Assembly: GCA_002372815.1 (NCBI GenBank)
Contig: DFIR01000105.1
Span: 1,459-11,650 of the forward strand
DNA length: 10,192 bases
Origin: Lachnospiraceae bacterium UBA3692
GTDB lineage: Bacteria; Bacillota; Clostridia; Lachnospirales; Lachnospiraceae
Direction: 5' to 3'
This document shows positions 1 to 5,446 of this stretch, in pieces; the first letter of the stretch is position 1, and each line of letters opens with the position of its first letter. Position numbers and translations under genes: made by a program. The notes beneath the pieces are model-generated. The model did no database searches, was not told where the DNA came from, and saw nothing but the letters and a program-made list of their open reading frames with translations.

Positions 1-1
1 C

Positions 2-31
2 TTCGGCAATATCGTCAACTACAAGAAGTGA
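2..31 (+). CDS. C-terminal end of an upstream gene (partial)
   Basis: The reading frame starting at base 2 reads FGNIVNYKK and then stops with TGA at 29-31. Its codons (TTC, GGC, ATC, GTC, AAC, TAC, AAG) match the C/G-ending codon habit of the other genes here. A strong hairpin terminator lies 32 nt further on. These points make it likely that this is the tail of a real plus-strand gene entering from the left. Nine residues are too few to name the product. Confidence 0.55.
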   Translation, partial: FGNIVNYKK

Positions 32-63
32 TCCGCTGAGCGTTCCTTCTGCAAATCTTACGG

Positions 64-101
64 CACCCTTTCCGCAGGATGATCTGCGGAAAGGGTGTTT
101 T
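64..101 (+). terminator. Rho-independent terminator of the upstream gene
   Basis: A perfect 14-bp stem pairs 64-77 with 84-97 around the 6-nt loop GATGAT, followed by TTTT at 98-101. It separates the incoming gene from the operon that starts at 128. The T-run is short but the stem is long and GC-rich. Confidence 0.85.
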
Positions 102-127
102 GGAGCATTCACAATTCAGGAGAGAGC

Positions 128-1492
128 ATGTCCAGAAGAGTTCTCGTGATCGGCGCCGGGGCCTCCGGCCTCATGGCTGCCGCGGCGGCCGCCGGACAGG
201 GATGCCGCGTCACCGTCCTTGAAAAAAACGAAAAAGCAGGCAAGAAGATCTACATCACAGGAAAAGGCCGCTGCAACCTGACCAACAACTGTGATCCGGA
301 GGCTTTCTTCGCGCATGTGGTCCGAAACCCGAAATTTCTCTACAGCAGCTACTACGGCTTTGACAGGGAAGCCGTCATGGACTTCTTTGAGGAGAACGGC
401 TGTCCTGTCAAGACAGAGCGGGGCGGACGCGTCTTCCCCGTCAGCGATCACGCGTCGGACGTCACCGCCGCGCTTCTGAGACGTCTGCGGGAACTGCACG
501 TGGAGATCCGCTATCACGCGGAAGTCCGCAGGCTTCTTACGGAGCCGGTCACACAGCTGCCGGAAGCGCAGGAACTGCCGGAAGCAGGGCGGAAAGGGAA
601 GAAACAGAAGGGCCCGCAGCACCGGGTACTCGGCGCCGAACTGGCATCGGGCGAGATCCTGCAGGCGGATGCTGTGATCCTGTGTACGGGCGGCCTCTCT
701 TATCCTTCGACGGGCTCCACCGGTGACGGACTGGTCTGGGCGGAGGCGCTCGGGCTCGCATGTACCCCTGCCGCTCCGTCTCTGGTACCTTTCGCCGTAG
801 CAGAGCCCTGGTGCGCACAGCTGCAGGGACTGGCGCTGAAAAATGTCTCCCTGCGGATCTCCGATCCCGCGGGCGCCGGCACTGGTAAGAAGAAACATCG
901 CCCGCTCTACGAGGGGTTCGGCGAGATGCTCTTCACCCACTTCGGGATCAGCGGGCCACTGGTCCTCTCGGCCTCGGCGGTCTGCGAGGCGGATCAGCGG
1001 GGGCCTCTGTCCGCGGTGATCGACCTGAAGCCCGCCCTCACACAGGAGCAGCTCCGGGCGCGGCTGGACAGGGATTTCTCCGAATCTCCGCAGAAGAGTC
1101 TGCGGAATGTGCTGCGCGGCCTCCTTCCCGCGAGGCTGTCGGAGACGGTCACGGACCTGTTCTGTGAGGCCGAGTCCGCTGCGGAACCGGACGGACCGCT
1201 GCCGGATCCGGAGATGCGCTGCGCGTCCCTGCCGGCGCGCCGGAGAGACAGGCTTGCCGCTTTTCTGAAAGCCGTTCCGCTGACGATCACCGGGACAAGG
1301 GGCTTCGGGGAGGCGGTGGTCACCCGCGGCGGCATCAGCGTGAAGGAGATCGATCCTTCCACGATGCAGGTGAAGAGAGTCGAGGGACTCTACGCCGCCG
1401 GCGAACTGCTTGACGTCGACGCTTACACGGGCGGATTCAATCTGCAGATCGCCTGGTCCACCGGACATCTTGCAGGCGCGTCCGTCAGGTGA
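128..1492 (+). CDS. HI0933/YhiN-family FAD-binding oxidoreductase (aminoacetone oxidase-like)
   Basis: This is a 454-residue flavoprotein of the HI0933 (BaiN/YhiN) family. The N-terminal Rossmann motif GAGASG (residues 9-14) binds FAD. The family blocks GKGRCNLTN (45-53) and PSTGSTGDG (193-201) are present. The C-terminal signature runs from TRGGIS (399-404) through YAAGELLD (422-429) to YTGGFNLQIA (433-442). The family's role is poorly defined: some members oxidise aminoacetone and others are annotated only as NAD(P)/FAD-dependent oxidoreductases, so the substrate is unknown. The ATG at 128 is chosen because AGGAGAG lies 3 nt upstream (118-124) and the conserved region begins immediately; an in-frame GTG at 95 lies inside the terminator stem. 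A charged segment at about residues 138-166 looks like a lineage-specific insert. The gene lies 40 nt upstream of cmk, an arrangement common in Clostridia, and is probably cotranscribed with it. No promoter is evident in 98-127. Confidence 0.93.
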   Translation: MSRRVLVIGAGASGLMAAAAAAGQGCRVTVLEKNEKAGKKIYITGKGRCNLTNNCDPEAFFAHVVRNPKFLYSSYYGFDREAVMDFFEENGCPVKTERGGRVFPVSDHASDVTAALLRRLRELHVEIRYHAEVRRLLTEPVTQLPEAQELPEAGRKGKKQKGPQHRVLGAELASGEILQADAVILCTGGLSYPSTGSTGDGLVWAEALGLACTPAAPSLVPFAVAEPWCAQLQGLALKNVSLRISDPAGAGTGKKKHRPLYEGFGEMLFTHFGISGPLVLSASAVCEADQRGPLSAVIDLKPALTQEQLRARLDRDFSESPQKSLRNVLRGLLPARLSETVTDLFCEAESAAEPDGPLPDPEMRCASLPARRRDRLAAFLKAVPLTITGTRGFGEAVVTRGGISVKEIDPSTMQVKRVEGLYAAGELLDVDAYTGGFNLQIAWSTGHLAGASVR

Positions 1493-1532
1493 TAAGGTAG
1501 ACAGAGAATCACGCAGGAAGGACAGGTGAAAC

Positions 1533-2207
1533 ATGATCAATATCGCAATCGACGGACCGGCGGGTGCCGGCAAGAGCACCATCGCAAAGAGGGTCTCCAA
1601 AGAACTGGGCTACATCTACGTGGACACCGGGGCCATGTACAGGGCGATGGCGCTGTATCTGCTCCGCGAGGGAACCCCCGAGGATGACATGGAGGCGGTC
1701 AGCCGGACATGCCTCGGCGCGGACATCTCCCTCCGCTATGAGAACGGCGAGCAGGCGGTCCTCCTGAACGGAGAGAACGTCAACGGGCTGATCCGCACGC
1801 CGGAAGTGTCCCAGATGGCCTCGAAGTGCAGTGTCAACGGGGATGTGCGCGCACGTCTCGTGGAGCTGCAGCAGAAGCTCGGCAGGGAACAGAACGTCGT
1901 GATGGACGGAAGGGATATCGGCACGGTCGTGCTCCCGGACGCGCAGGTGAAGATCTATCTGACGGCGGACCCCCGCGTCCGCGCGGAGAGAAGATACAAG
2001 GAAATGCTCGCCAAGGGAGAAGAGGCGGATCTCGACATGATCGAGAAGGAGATCATCGAGCGCGACCACCGCGACATGACCCGCGAGATCTCCCCTCTGA
2101 AGAAGGCGGACGACGCCGTCGAGGTGGACACCTCCCACATGAATATCGAACAGGTCACAGAGACGATCCTCGGGATCATTGCTGAAAGAAGAGGCGCGCA
2201 GGCATGA
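1533..2207 (+). CDS. cmk: Cytidylate kinase
   Basis: This cytosolic kinase transfers phosphate from ATP to CMP or dCMP in pyrimidine nucleotide metabolism. Its 224 residues are the usual size for the family. The P-loop GPAGAGKST is at residues 8-16 and the CMP-binding segment VDTGAMYRA at 30-38. The conserved block MDGRDIGTVV is at 124-133. The lid and C-terminal elements ERDHRDMTREISPL (176-189) and the following DDAVEVDTS (193-201) are also present. The start is supported by AGGAAGGA at 1515-1522 and AGGTGA at 1524-1529. The stop overlaps the ispH start in an ATGA arrangement (2204-2207), implying translational coupling. In many Clostridia a plsC acyltransferase gene sits between cmk and ispH; here it is absent. 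Confidence 0.97.
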   Translation: MINIAIDGPAGAGKSTIAKRVSKELGYIYVDTGAMYRAMALYLLREGTPEDDMEAVSRTCLGADISLRYENGEQAVLLNGENVNGLIRTPEVSQMASKCSVNGDVRARLVELQQKLGREQNVVMDGRDIGTVVLPDAQVKIYLTADPRVRAERRYKEMLAKGEEADLDMIEKEIIERDHRDMTREISPLKKADDAVEVDTSHMNIEQVTETILGIIAERRGAQA

Positions 2208-3052
2208 AGATCATCACCGCTAAGAGCGCCGGCTTCTGCTTCGGCGTGCGCAAGGCCGTCGATATCGCCTATGAAGCCGCAAAGGATCCGGGGCCGGTGT
2301 TCACCTACGGCCCGATCATCCACAATCAGTCCGTGGTGGACGATCTGGCGCAGAAGGGCGTGCGTGTGATCCGTTCCCGGGAGGAACTCTCTGAGATCCA
2401 CGGCGGCGTGATCGTGACCAGGTCCCACGGCGTCTCCAGGGAGGAGGAGGAACTTCTCCGCTCGACCGGCGCCAGGATCGTGGACGCGACCTGCCCCTTC
2501 GTCAAGCGTATTCACCGCACCGTGGACCAGGAGAGCGCCGCCGGCAGCAGGATCGTGATCGTCGGCAACCCGGATCACCCGGAAGTGCGGGGAATCATGG
2601 GATGGTCCCACACGCCCGTGACGGTGATCTCCACGGAGGAGGAAGCCCGCGCTTTCACCCACGAAGGAGAGGGCAGGATCTGTGTCGTCGCGCAGACGAC
2701 TTTCAATGCAAACAAATTTAAAGAATTTATTGATATTTTATACAAAAGAGGATACAATATAGCTTGTGTGAATACTATCTGCAGCGCCACGCACGAACGA
2801 CAGGCCGAAGCCAGGACGATCGCGAAACGTGCGGACACCATGATAGTCATAGGTGACAGTACCAGTTCCAATTCTGCAAAACTCTACGAGATCTGCCGCA
2901 AGGAATGCCCTGACACCCAGTTCATACAGTCGTGGCGAGACCTGCGCCTCCCTCCTGCGGGTGGAGACGGGGTAGTGGGAATCACCGCCGGGGCATCAGT
3001 CCCTTTAACTATTATTGAGGAGGTTCAGTTACATGTCAGAGCAGAGTTTTGA
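2204..3052 (+). CDS. ispH: 4-hydroxy-3-methylbut-2-enyl diphosphate reductase
   Basis: IspH (LytB) carries out the last step of the MEP isoprenoid pathway, reducing HMBPP to IPP and DMAPP with a [4Fe-4S] cluster. The 282-residue protein has the three cluster cysteines: C12 in AGFCFGV, C97 in DATCPFV and C193 in NTICSAT. The substrate-pocket motifs are present too: H40-N41 (IIHNQ), H75 (RSHGV), H125/E127 (DHPEV), T165/T166 (AQTTFN), STSSN (219-223) and the GASVP block (263-267). The start overlaps the cmk stop by 4 nt, and the last 20 nt overlap rpsA in a different frame. Codons in the stretch 2701-2760 are unusually AT-rich (TTT, TTA, ATT, ATA, AGA) compared with the rest of the gene, coinciding with a predicted internal promoter. 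In some Clostridia IspH is fused to S1; here the two are separate overlapping genes. Confidence 0.97.
   Translation: MKIITAKSAGFCFGVRKAVDIAYEAAKDPGPVFTYGPIIHNQSVVDDLAQKGVRVIRSREELSEIHGGVIVTRSHGVSREEEELLRSTGARIVDATCPFVKRIHRTVDQESAAGSRIVIVGNPDHPEVRGIMGWSHTPVTVISTEEEARAFTHEGEGRICVVAQTTFNANKFKEFIDILYKRGYNIACVNTICSATHERQAEARTIAKRADTMIVIGDSTSSNSAKLYEICRKECPDTQFIQSWRDLRLPPAGGDGVVGITAGASVPLTIIEEVQLHVRAEF
2730..2758 (+). promoter_or_regulatory. Predicted sigma-A promoter inside ispH, reading toward rpsA
   Basis: TTGATA (2730-2735) and TACAAT (2753-2758) are each 5/6 matches to the -35 and -10 consensus, with an ideal 17-bp spacer. The region just upstream (about 2711-2729) is rich in A and T tracts, resembling an UP element. 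The whole patch stands out from the GC-rich coding sequence around it. A start near 2765 would give rpsA a leader of roughly 270 nt lying within ispH. The prediction comes from sequence alone. Confidence 0.6.
3017..3023 (+). promoter_or_regulatory. rpsA ribosome binding site inside the ispH 3' end
   Basis: GAGGAGG at 3017-3023 lies 9 nt before the ATG at 3033 and is the strongest Shine-Dalgarno match in the area. It decides the rpsA start in favour of ATG 3033 over the in-frame TTG at 3015, which would overlap this site. Because it is read by ribosomes finishing ispH, translation of the two genes is probably coupled. Confidence 0.85.
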
Positions 3053-4223
3053 AGAGTTGTTTAATGAGAGCTATAAGCAGATCCACACCGGTGAGGCTGT
3101 GGAAGGTACAGTCATCGATGTGAAACCTGATTCGGCTATCCTGGATATCGGCTACAAGTCAGAAGGTATCCTGACCCGCAACGAATATACGAATGACAGT
3201 TCCGTCGATCTTACCGATGTGCTTCATGAAGGCGACACTCTCGAAGTGAAGGTCGTGAAGCTCAACGACGGCGATGGCCAGGTCGTTCTTTCCTATAAGA
3301 AACTGGCGGCTGACCGCGGCAACAAGAGGATCGAAGAGGCGTACAACACGCAGGAGACCCTCAAGGCAAAGGTCAATCAGGTGCTCAAGGGCGGCCTCAG
3401 CGTCGTTCTGGACGAAGTCAGGGTCTTCATTCCCGCAAGCCTTGTCTCCGATACCTACGAGAGCGATCTGAGCAAGTATCTCGATCAGGAGATCGAGTTC
3501 CGTATCACCGAGTTCAGCCCTCACAGGCACAGATTCATCGGTAACCGCAAGGTCCTGCTTGTTGAGAGACGCAACGAGCTTCGCGAGAAGCTGTTCGAGA
3601 CCATCAAGAAGGATGATATCGTTGAAGGTACCGTCAAGAACGTCACCAACTTCGGCGCGTTCATCGACCTCGGCGGTGCTGACGGTCTGCTGCACATCTC
3701 CGAGATGAGCTGGGGCCGCATCAACGATCCCAAGGAAGTTGTCAAGCCCGGCGACAAGGTCCGTGTCCGCATCAAGTCCATCAAGACGGATGACAGAGGC
3801 ACGAAGATCGCCCTGTCCATGAAGTTTGACGATCAGTCCCCTTGGGTTGGCGCTGCGAAGAAGTACGCTGTCGGCAACATCGTGACCGGCAAGGTCGCCA
3901 GAATGACCGACTTCGGTGCGTTCGTCGAGCTTGAACCCGGCATCGATGCACTGCTTCATGTCTCCCAGATCGCGAGAGAGCACATCGAGAAGCCCTCGGA
4001 TGTCCTCACCGAAGGTCAGGAAGTCACCGCGAAGGTCGTCGATTTCAACGACGAGACCGAGCCCAAGAAGATCAGCCTGAGCATGAAGGCTCTCCTGATG
4101 GACCAGGAGAAGGCTCGCCGCGCGGCTGAGCGTGCCAAGGAGAGAGAGAACGCTGACGTTGTCGATTTCGACATCGAGGCTGCGATCCGCAAGGCACAGC
4201 AGGAGAGTGCTGAGGAGGAGTGA
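3033..4223 (+). CDS. rpsA: 30S ribosomal protein S1 (four S1 domains)
   Basis: The 396-residue protein carries four OB-fold S1 RNA-binding domains at about residues 20-90, 107-178, 194-264 and 279-352. The third and fourth show the classic S1 signature (TNFGAFIDL with GLLHISEMSW, and TDFGAFVEL with ALLHVSQI). A charged, helix-prone tail (353-396) ends in ESAEEE. In the four-domain Gram-positive form S1 binds mRNA and may assist translation or RNA turnover; it is shorter than the six-domain E. coli protein. The ATG is supported by GAGGAGG 9 nt upstream. The gene overlaps ispH by 20 nt in a different frame and ends the operon, 34 nt before a hairpin terminator. It is probably transcribed both from the operon and from the predicted promoter inside ispH, which would suit a highly expressed ribosomal gene. 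Confidence 0.95.
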   Translation: MSEQSFEELFNESYKQIHTGEAVEGTVIDVKPDSAILDIGYKSEGILTRNEYTNDSSVDLTDVLHEGDTLEVKVVKLNDGDGQVVLSYKKLAADRGNKRIEEAYNTQETLKAKVNQVLKGGLSVVLDEVRVFIPASLVSDTYESDLSKYLDQEIEFRITEFSPHRHRFIGNRKVLLVERRNELREKLFETIKKDDIVEGTVKNVTNFGAFIDLGGADGLLHISEMSWGRINDPKEVVKPGDKVRVRIKSIKTDDRGTKIALSMKFDDQSPWVGAAKKYAVGNIVTGKVARMTDFGAFVELEPGIDALLHVSQIAREHIEKPSDVLTEGQEVTAKVVDFNDETEPKKISLSMKALLMDQEKARRAAERAKERENADVVDFDIEAAIRKAQQESAEEE

Positions 4224-4257
4224 TCCTTCCGGGGCTGCCTGGCAGAATGAGATGATG

Positions 4258-4289
4258 AGAAGGCACTGCGGAAGCAGTGCCTTCTTTCT
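4258..4289 (+). terminator. Rho-independent terminator after rpsA
   Basis: A 12-bp stem pairs 4258-4269 with 4274-4285 around a GGAA tetraloop, and is followed by a pyrimidine/T-rich tail (TTTCT) overlapping the stem end. It lies 34 nt past the rpsA stop and closes the operon. Confidence 0.88.
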
Positions 4290-4595
4290 GCATATAAATA
4301 TCTGAAGAGCGGATTGTCTGTTGGCAGAAGGAGCCTATGAGGTCGGATGCCCGGCGGTTCATTTCGCGGAGCTCCACGGAGATCCTTTCAGCGACCGGGA
4401 GCGGGTCCTGCCCGAAACTCGGCGTCCGCTCCGATGACCGGACGCCTCAGACAGTCGGGCATTCGGCACGGCAGGATCTGCCGGCCTCACCCACTCCCGG
4501 ACGCTTGAAACGATCATGTTCCGCAGGCCGCTCATTCTAAGCCGGGCCTCCGGCCTCAATGGCCCTTCTGCATAGAGTGATCCTTGATCCAGAGA

Positions 4596-4604
4596 TGCTA
4601 TATA
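4596..4604 (+). promoter_or_regulatory. Possible extended -10 promoter for the ArsC-like gene
   Basis: TGCTATATA (4596-4604) fits an extended -10 (TGn plus a 4/6 hexamer) about 110 nt before the start codon. There is no good -35 at the usual distance. A second candidate -10, TATGAT, lies at 4618-4623. Evidence is weak for either. Confidence 0.35.
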
Positions 4605-4644
4605 CAGAAAGAAGAGGTATGATAGAGAGAAGAAGGAAAGGCAG

Positions 4645-4686
4645 ACTTGCCTGACAGGACTTGACTGGCAGGACTTGCTTGGGAGC
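4645..4686 (+). repeat. Three imperfect 14-nt tandem repeats in the ArsC-like gene leader
   Basis: ACTTGCCTGACAGG (4645-4658), ACTTGACTGGCAGG (4659-4672) and ACTTGCTTGGGAGC (4673-4686) follow each other without gaps. They lie between the predicted promoter and the ribosome binding site of the gene at 4714. The third copy runs into the 16-nt direct repeat. Confidence 0.75.
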
Positions 4687-4713
4687 TCCACGGAGATTAT
4701 TTGGAGGAAGATC

Positions 4714-5067
4714 ATGATCAAGGTATATTGTTACAGCAGGTGTACGACCTGCAAGAAGGCGTTGAAGTGGCTGGAAGAGAAAGGGATCGAGCATGAGGTG
4801 ATAGACATCAAAGCAGATCACCCGGATGAAGGGATGTTGAGGAGGTTCTATGCGATGAGCGGGCTTCCGCTGAAGCGTTTCTTCAATACGAGCGGTATTC
4901 CTTACCGCGAGATGGGGCTCTCGAAGAAGCTGCCTGAAATGAGCGAAGATGAGCAGCTGGCACTTCTCGCCACCGACGGCATGCTTGTCAAACGTCCGCT
5001 TGTTATTGGCGACAATTTTGTCCTGACCGGCTTTAAAGAGCCCGAATGGGTTGAGAAGCTGCTGTAA
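4714..5067 (+). CDS. ArsC/Spx-family thioredoxin-fold protein
   Basis: The 117-residue protein has the ArsC/Spx/YffB fold. It starts with the strand IKVYCYS and a CxxC pair at C10 and C13 (RCTTCKKA), and has the conserved RP pair at R94-P95 (VKRPLVIGD) followed by LTGFKEPEW. The length matches the YffB/ArsC-like group. Members are annotated as arsenate reductases or as Spx/MgsR-type redox regulators that bind RNA polymerase. No arsenic-resistance neighbours are present, so arsenate reduction is not supported by context, and a redox-responsive or glutaredoxin-like role is equally possible. The ATG at 4714 is chosen because GGAGGAAG (4703-4710) precedes it; an in-frame TTG at 4675 lies inside the tandem repeats. 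Codon use is less GC-biased than that of the neighbours. The gene appears monocistronic and converges on the minus-strand gene at 5447-6547. Confidence 0.88.
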   Translation: MIKVYCYSRCTTCKKALKWLEEKGIEHEVIDIKADHPDEGMLRRFYAMSGLPLKRFFNTSGIPYREMGLSKKLPEMSEDEQLALLATDGMLVKRPLVIGDNFVLTGFKEPEWVEKLL

Positions 5068-5077
5068 ATACAATTAA

Positions 5078-5110
5078 AAGTGCTGACGCACTTGATATGC
5101 GTCAGCACTT
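5078..5110. terminator. 13-bp hairpin after the ArsC-like gene, terminator-like on the minus strand
   Basis: A perfect 13-bp stem pairs 5078-5090 with 5098-5110 around a 7-nt loop, beginning 11 nt past the stop. On the plus strand no T-run follows it. Read on the minus strand the stem is followed by TTTTAATTG, so it better resembles a terminator that stops minus-strand transcripts before they enter the ArsC-like gene. It may still help end plus-strand transcription or protect the 3' end. Confidence 0.6.
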
Positions 5111-5404
5111 CGTGGAAGTGTTTATATTCTGACTGAAATAAATATGTCGACAACGGTTTTCCCGGAAACCTTTGCGGAGGTGTTTATATTATGCTTTAAA
5201 TAAACATGACGGCAAAGGTTTGTCCGGAAACCTTTGTGGATGTGTTTATATCTTCCCTTAAATAAACATATCGGCAAAGGTTTTCCCGGAAGCCTTTGCC
5301 GATATGTTTATTTTTTGACTCCAACAAACATGCCGGCAAAGGTTTTCTGAAAAACCTTTGCGAAGGTGTTTATATTTCCCCTTCAATAAACATGCCAGCA
5401 AAGG
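5109..5404. repeat. 62-bp tandem array of palindromic units
   Basis: Units begin at 5136, 5198, 5260, 5322 and 5384, an exact 62-bp period. The last is truncated after about 21 bp (5404), and 5109-5135 matches the right half of a further unit on the left. Each unit is an imperfect inverted repeat. The left arm resembles AATAAACATGCCGGCAAAGG, a 6- to 12-nt centre follows (often with TCCCGG), and the right arm begins CCTTTGCGGAGG and runs into TGTTTATATT. Inside each arm the core CAAAGGTTT faces AAACCTTTG. A T/C-rich linker ending in CTT often precedes the next unit. The array fills the gap between two convergent genes. It contains no start-to-stop reading frame with a ribosome binding site. 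Confidence 0.93.
5260..5316. terminator. Perfect long palindrome in the third repeat unit, likely bidirectional terminator
   Basis: Bases 5261-5280 pair without mismatch with 5293-5312 (20 bp), extended by A5260-T5313, around the 12-nt loop TTTTCCCGGAAG. On the plus strand the stem runs into TTATTTTTT (5308-5316). On the minus strand it runs into TTTATTTAAGG. Both directions therefore have a hairpin followed by T-rich sequence, as expected for a bidirectional terminator between convergent genes. Confidence 0.65.
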
Positions 5405-5410
5405 AATACC

Positions 5411-5433
5411 AAAAAGCGGGATGAAACACCCGC
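5411..5433 (-). terminator. Rho-independent terminator of the minus-strand nuclease-like gene
   Basis: On the minus strand GCGGG (5433-5429) pairs with CCCGC (5420-5416), with two more pairs possible across a one-base bulge, and is followed by TTTTT (5415-5411). It lies 13 nt past the stop of the minus-strand gene. Confidence 0.8.
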
Positions 5434-5446
5434 ATTCAGCGCGTTC

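Larger units (their letters stand above)
4368..4697 (+). repeat. 16-nt direct repeat pair flanking the spacer
   Basis: The 16-mer GGAGCTCCACGGAGAT occurs exactly at 4368-4383 and again at 4682-4697, 314 nt apart. The second copy sits directly before the ribosome binding site of the gene at 4714. Such a pair may mark a past duplication or recombination, or a shared regulatory sequence. Confidence 0.8.
4290..4713 (+). other. Gene-poor spacer between rpsA and the ArsC-like gene
   Basis: I see no convincing gene in this 424-nt stretch. Its left part (about 4310-4570) is GC-rich and includes a short frame, 4321-4437, with codon use like a real gene (TTG start, TGA stop, 38 residues, no clear ribosome binding site). 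That frame could be the remnant of a decayed gene. An 8-bp hairpin is visible at 4421-4428/4439-4446. The right part (about 4570-4713) turns AT- and purine-rich and looks like promoter and leader sequence for the gene at 4714. Confidence 0.5.

Noticed and set aside
95..127. GTG at 95 as the start of the HI0933-family gene
   Set aside because: It lies inside the terminator stem and would add 11 unconserved residues. ATG 128 has a ribosome binding site and starts at the conserved N-terminus.
116..1600. A 494-codon minus-strand frame opposite the HI0933-family gene
   Set aside because: Same in-register codon-bias effect; its translation is rich in Arg, Gly and Pro without recognisable motifs.
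3015..3032. TTG at 3015 as the rpsA start
   Set aside because: It overlaps the GAGGAGG site that is ideally placed for ATG 3033.
4359..4721. A 120-codon minus-strand frame over the spacer and the ArsC-like start
   Set aside because: It runs through the tandem repeats, promoter and ribosome binding site of the plus-strand gene, is low in complexity (Ser/Arg-rich), and has no supporting ribosome binding site.
5109..5404. CRISPR array
   Set aside because: The period is regular, but the units are similar over their whole length, with no unique spacers, and no cas genes are nearby.
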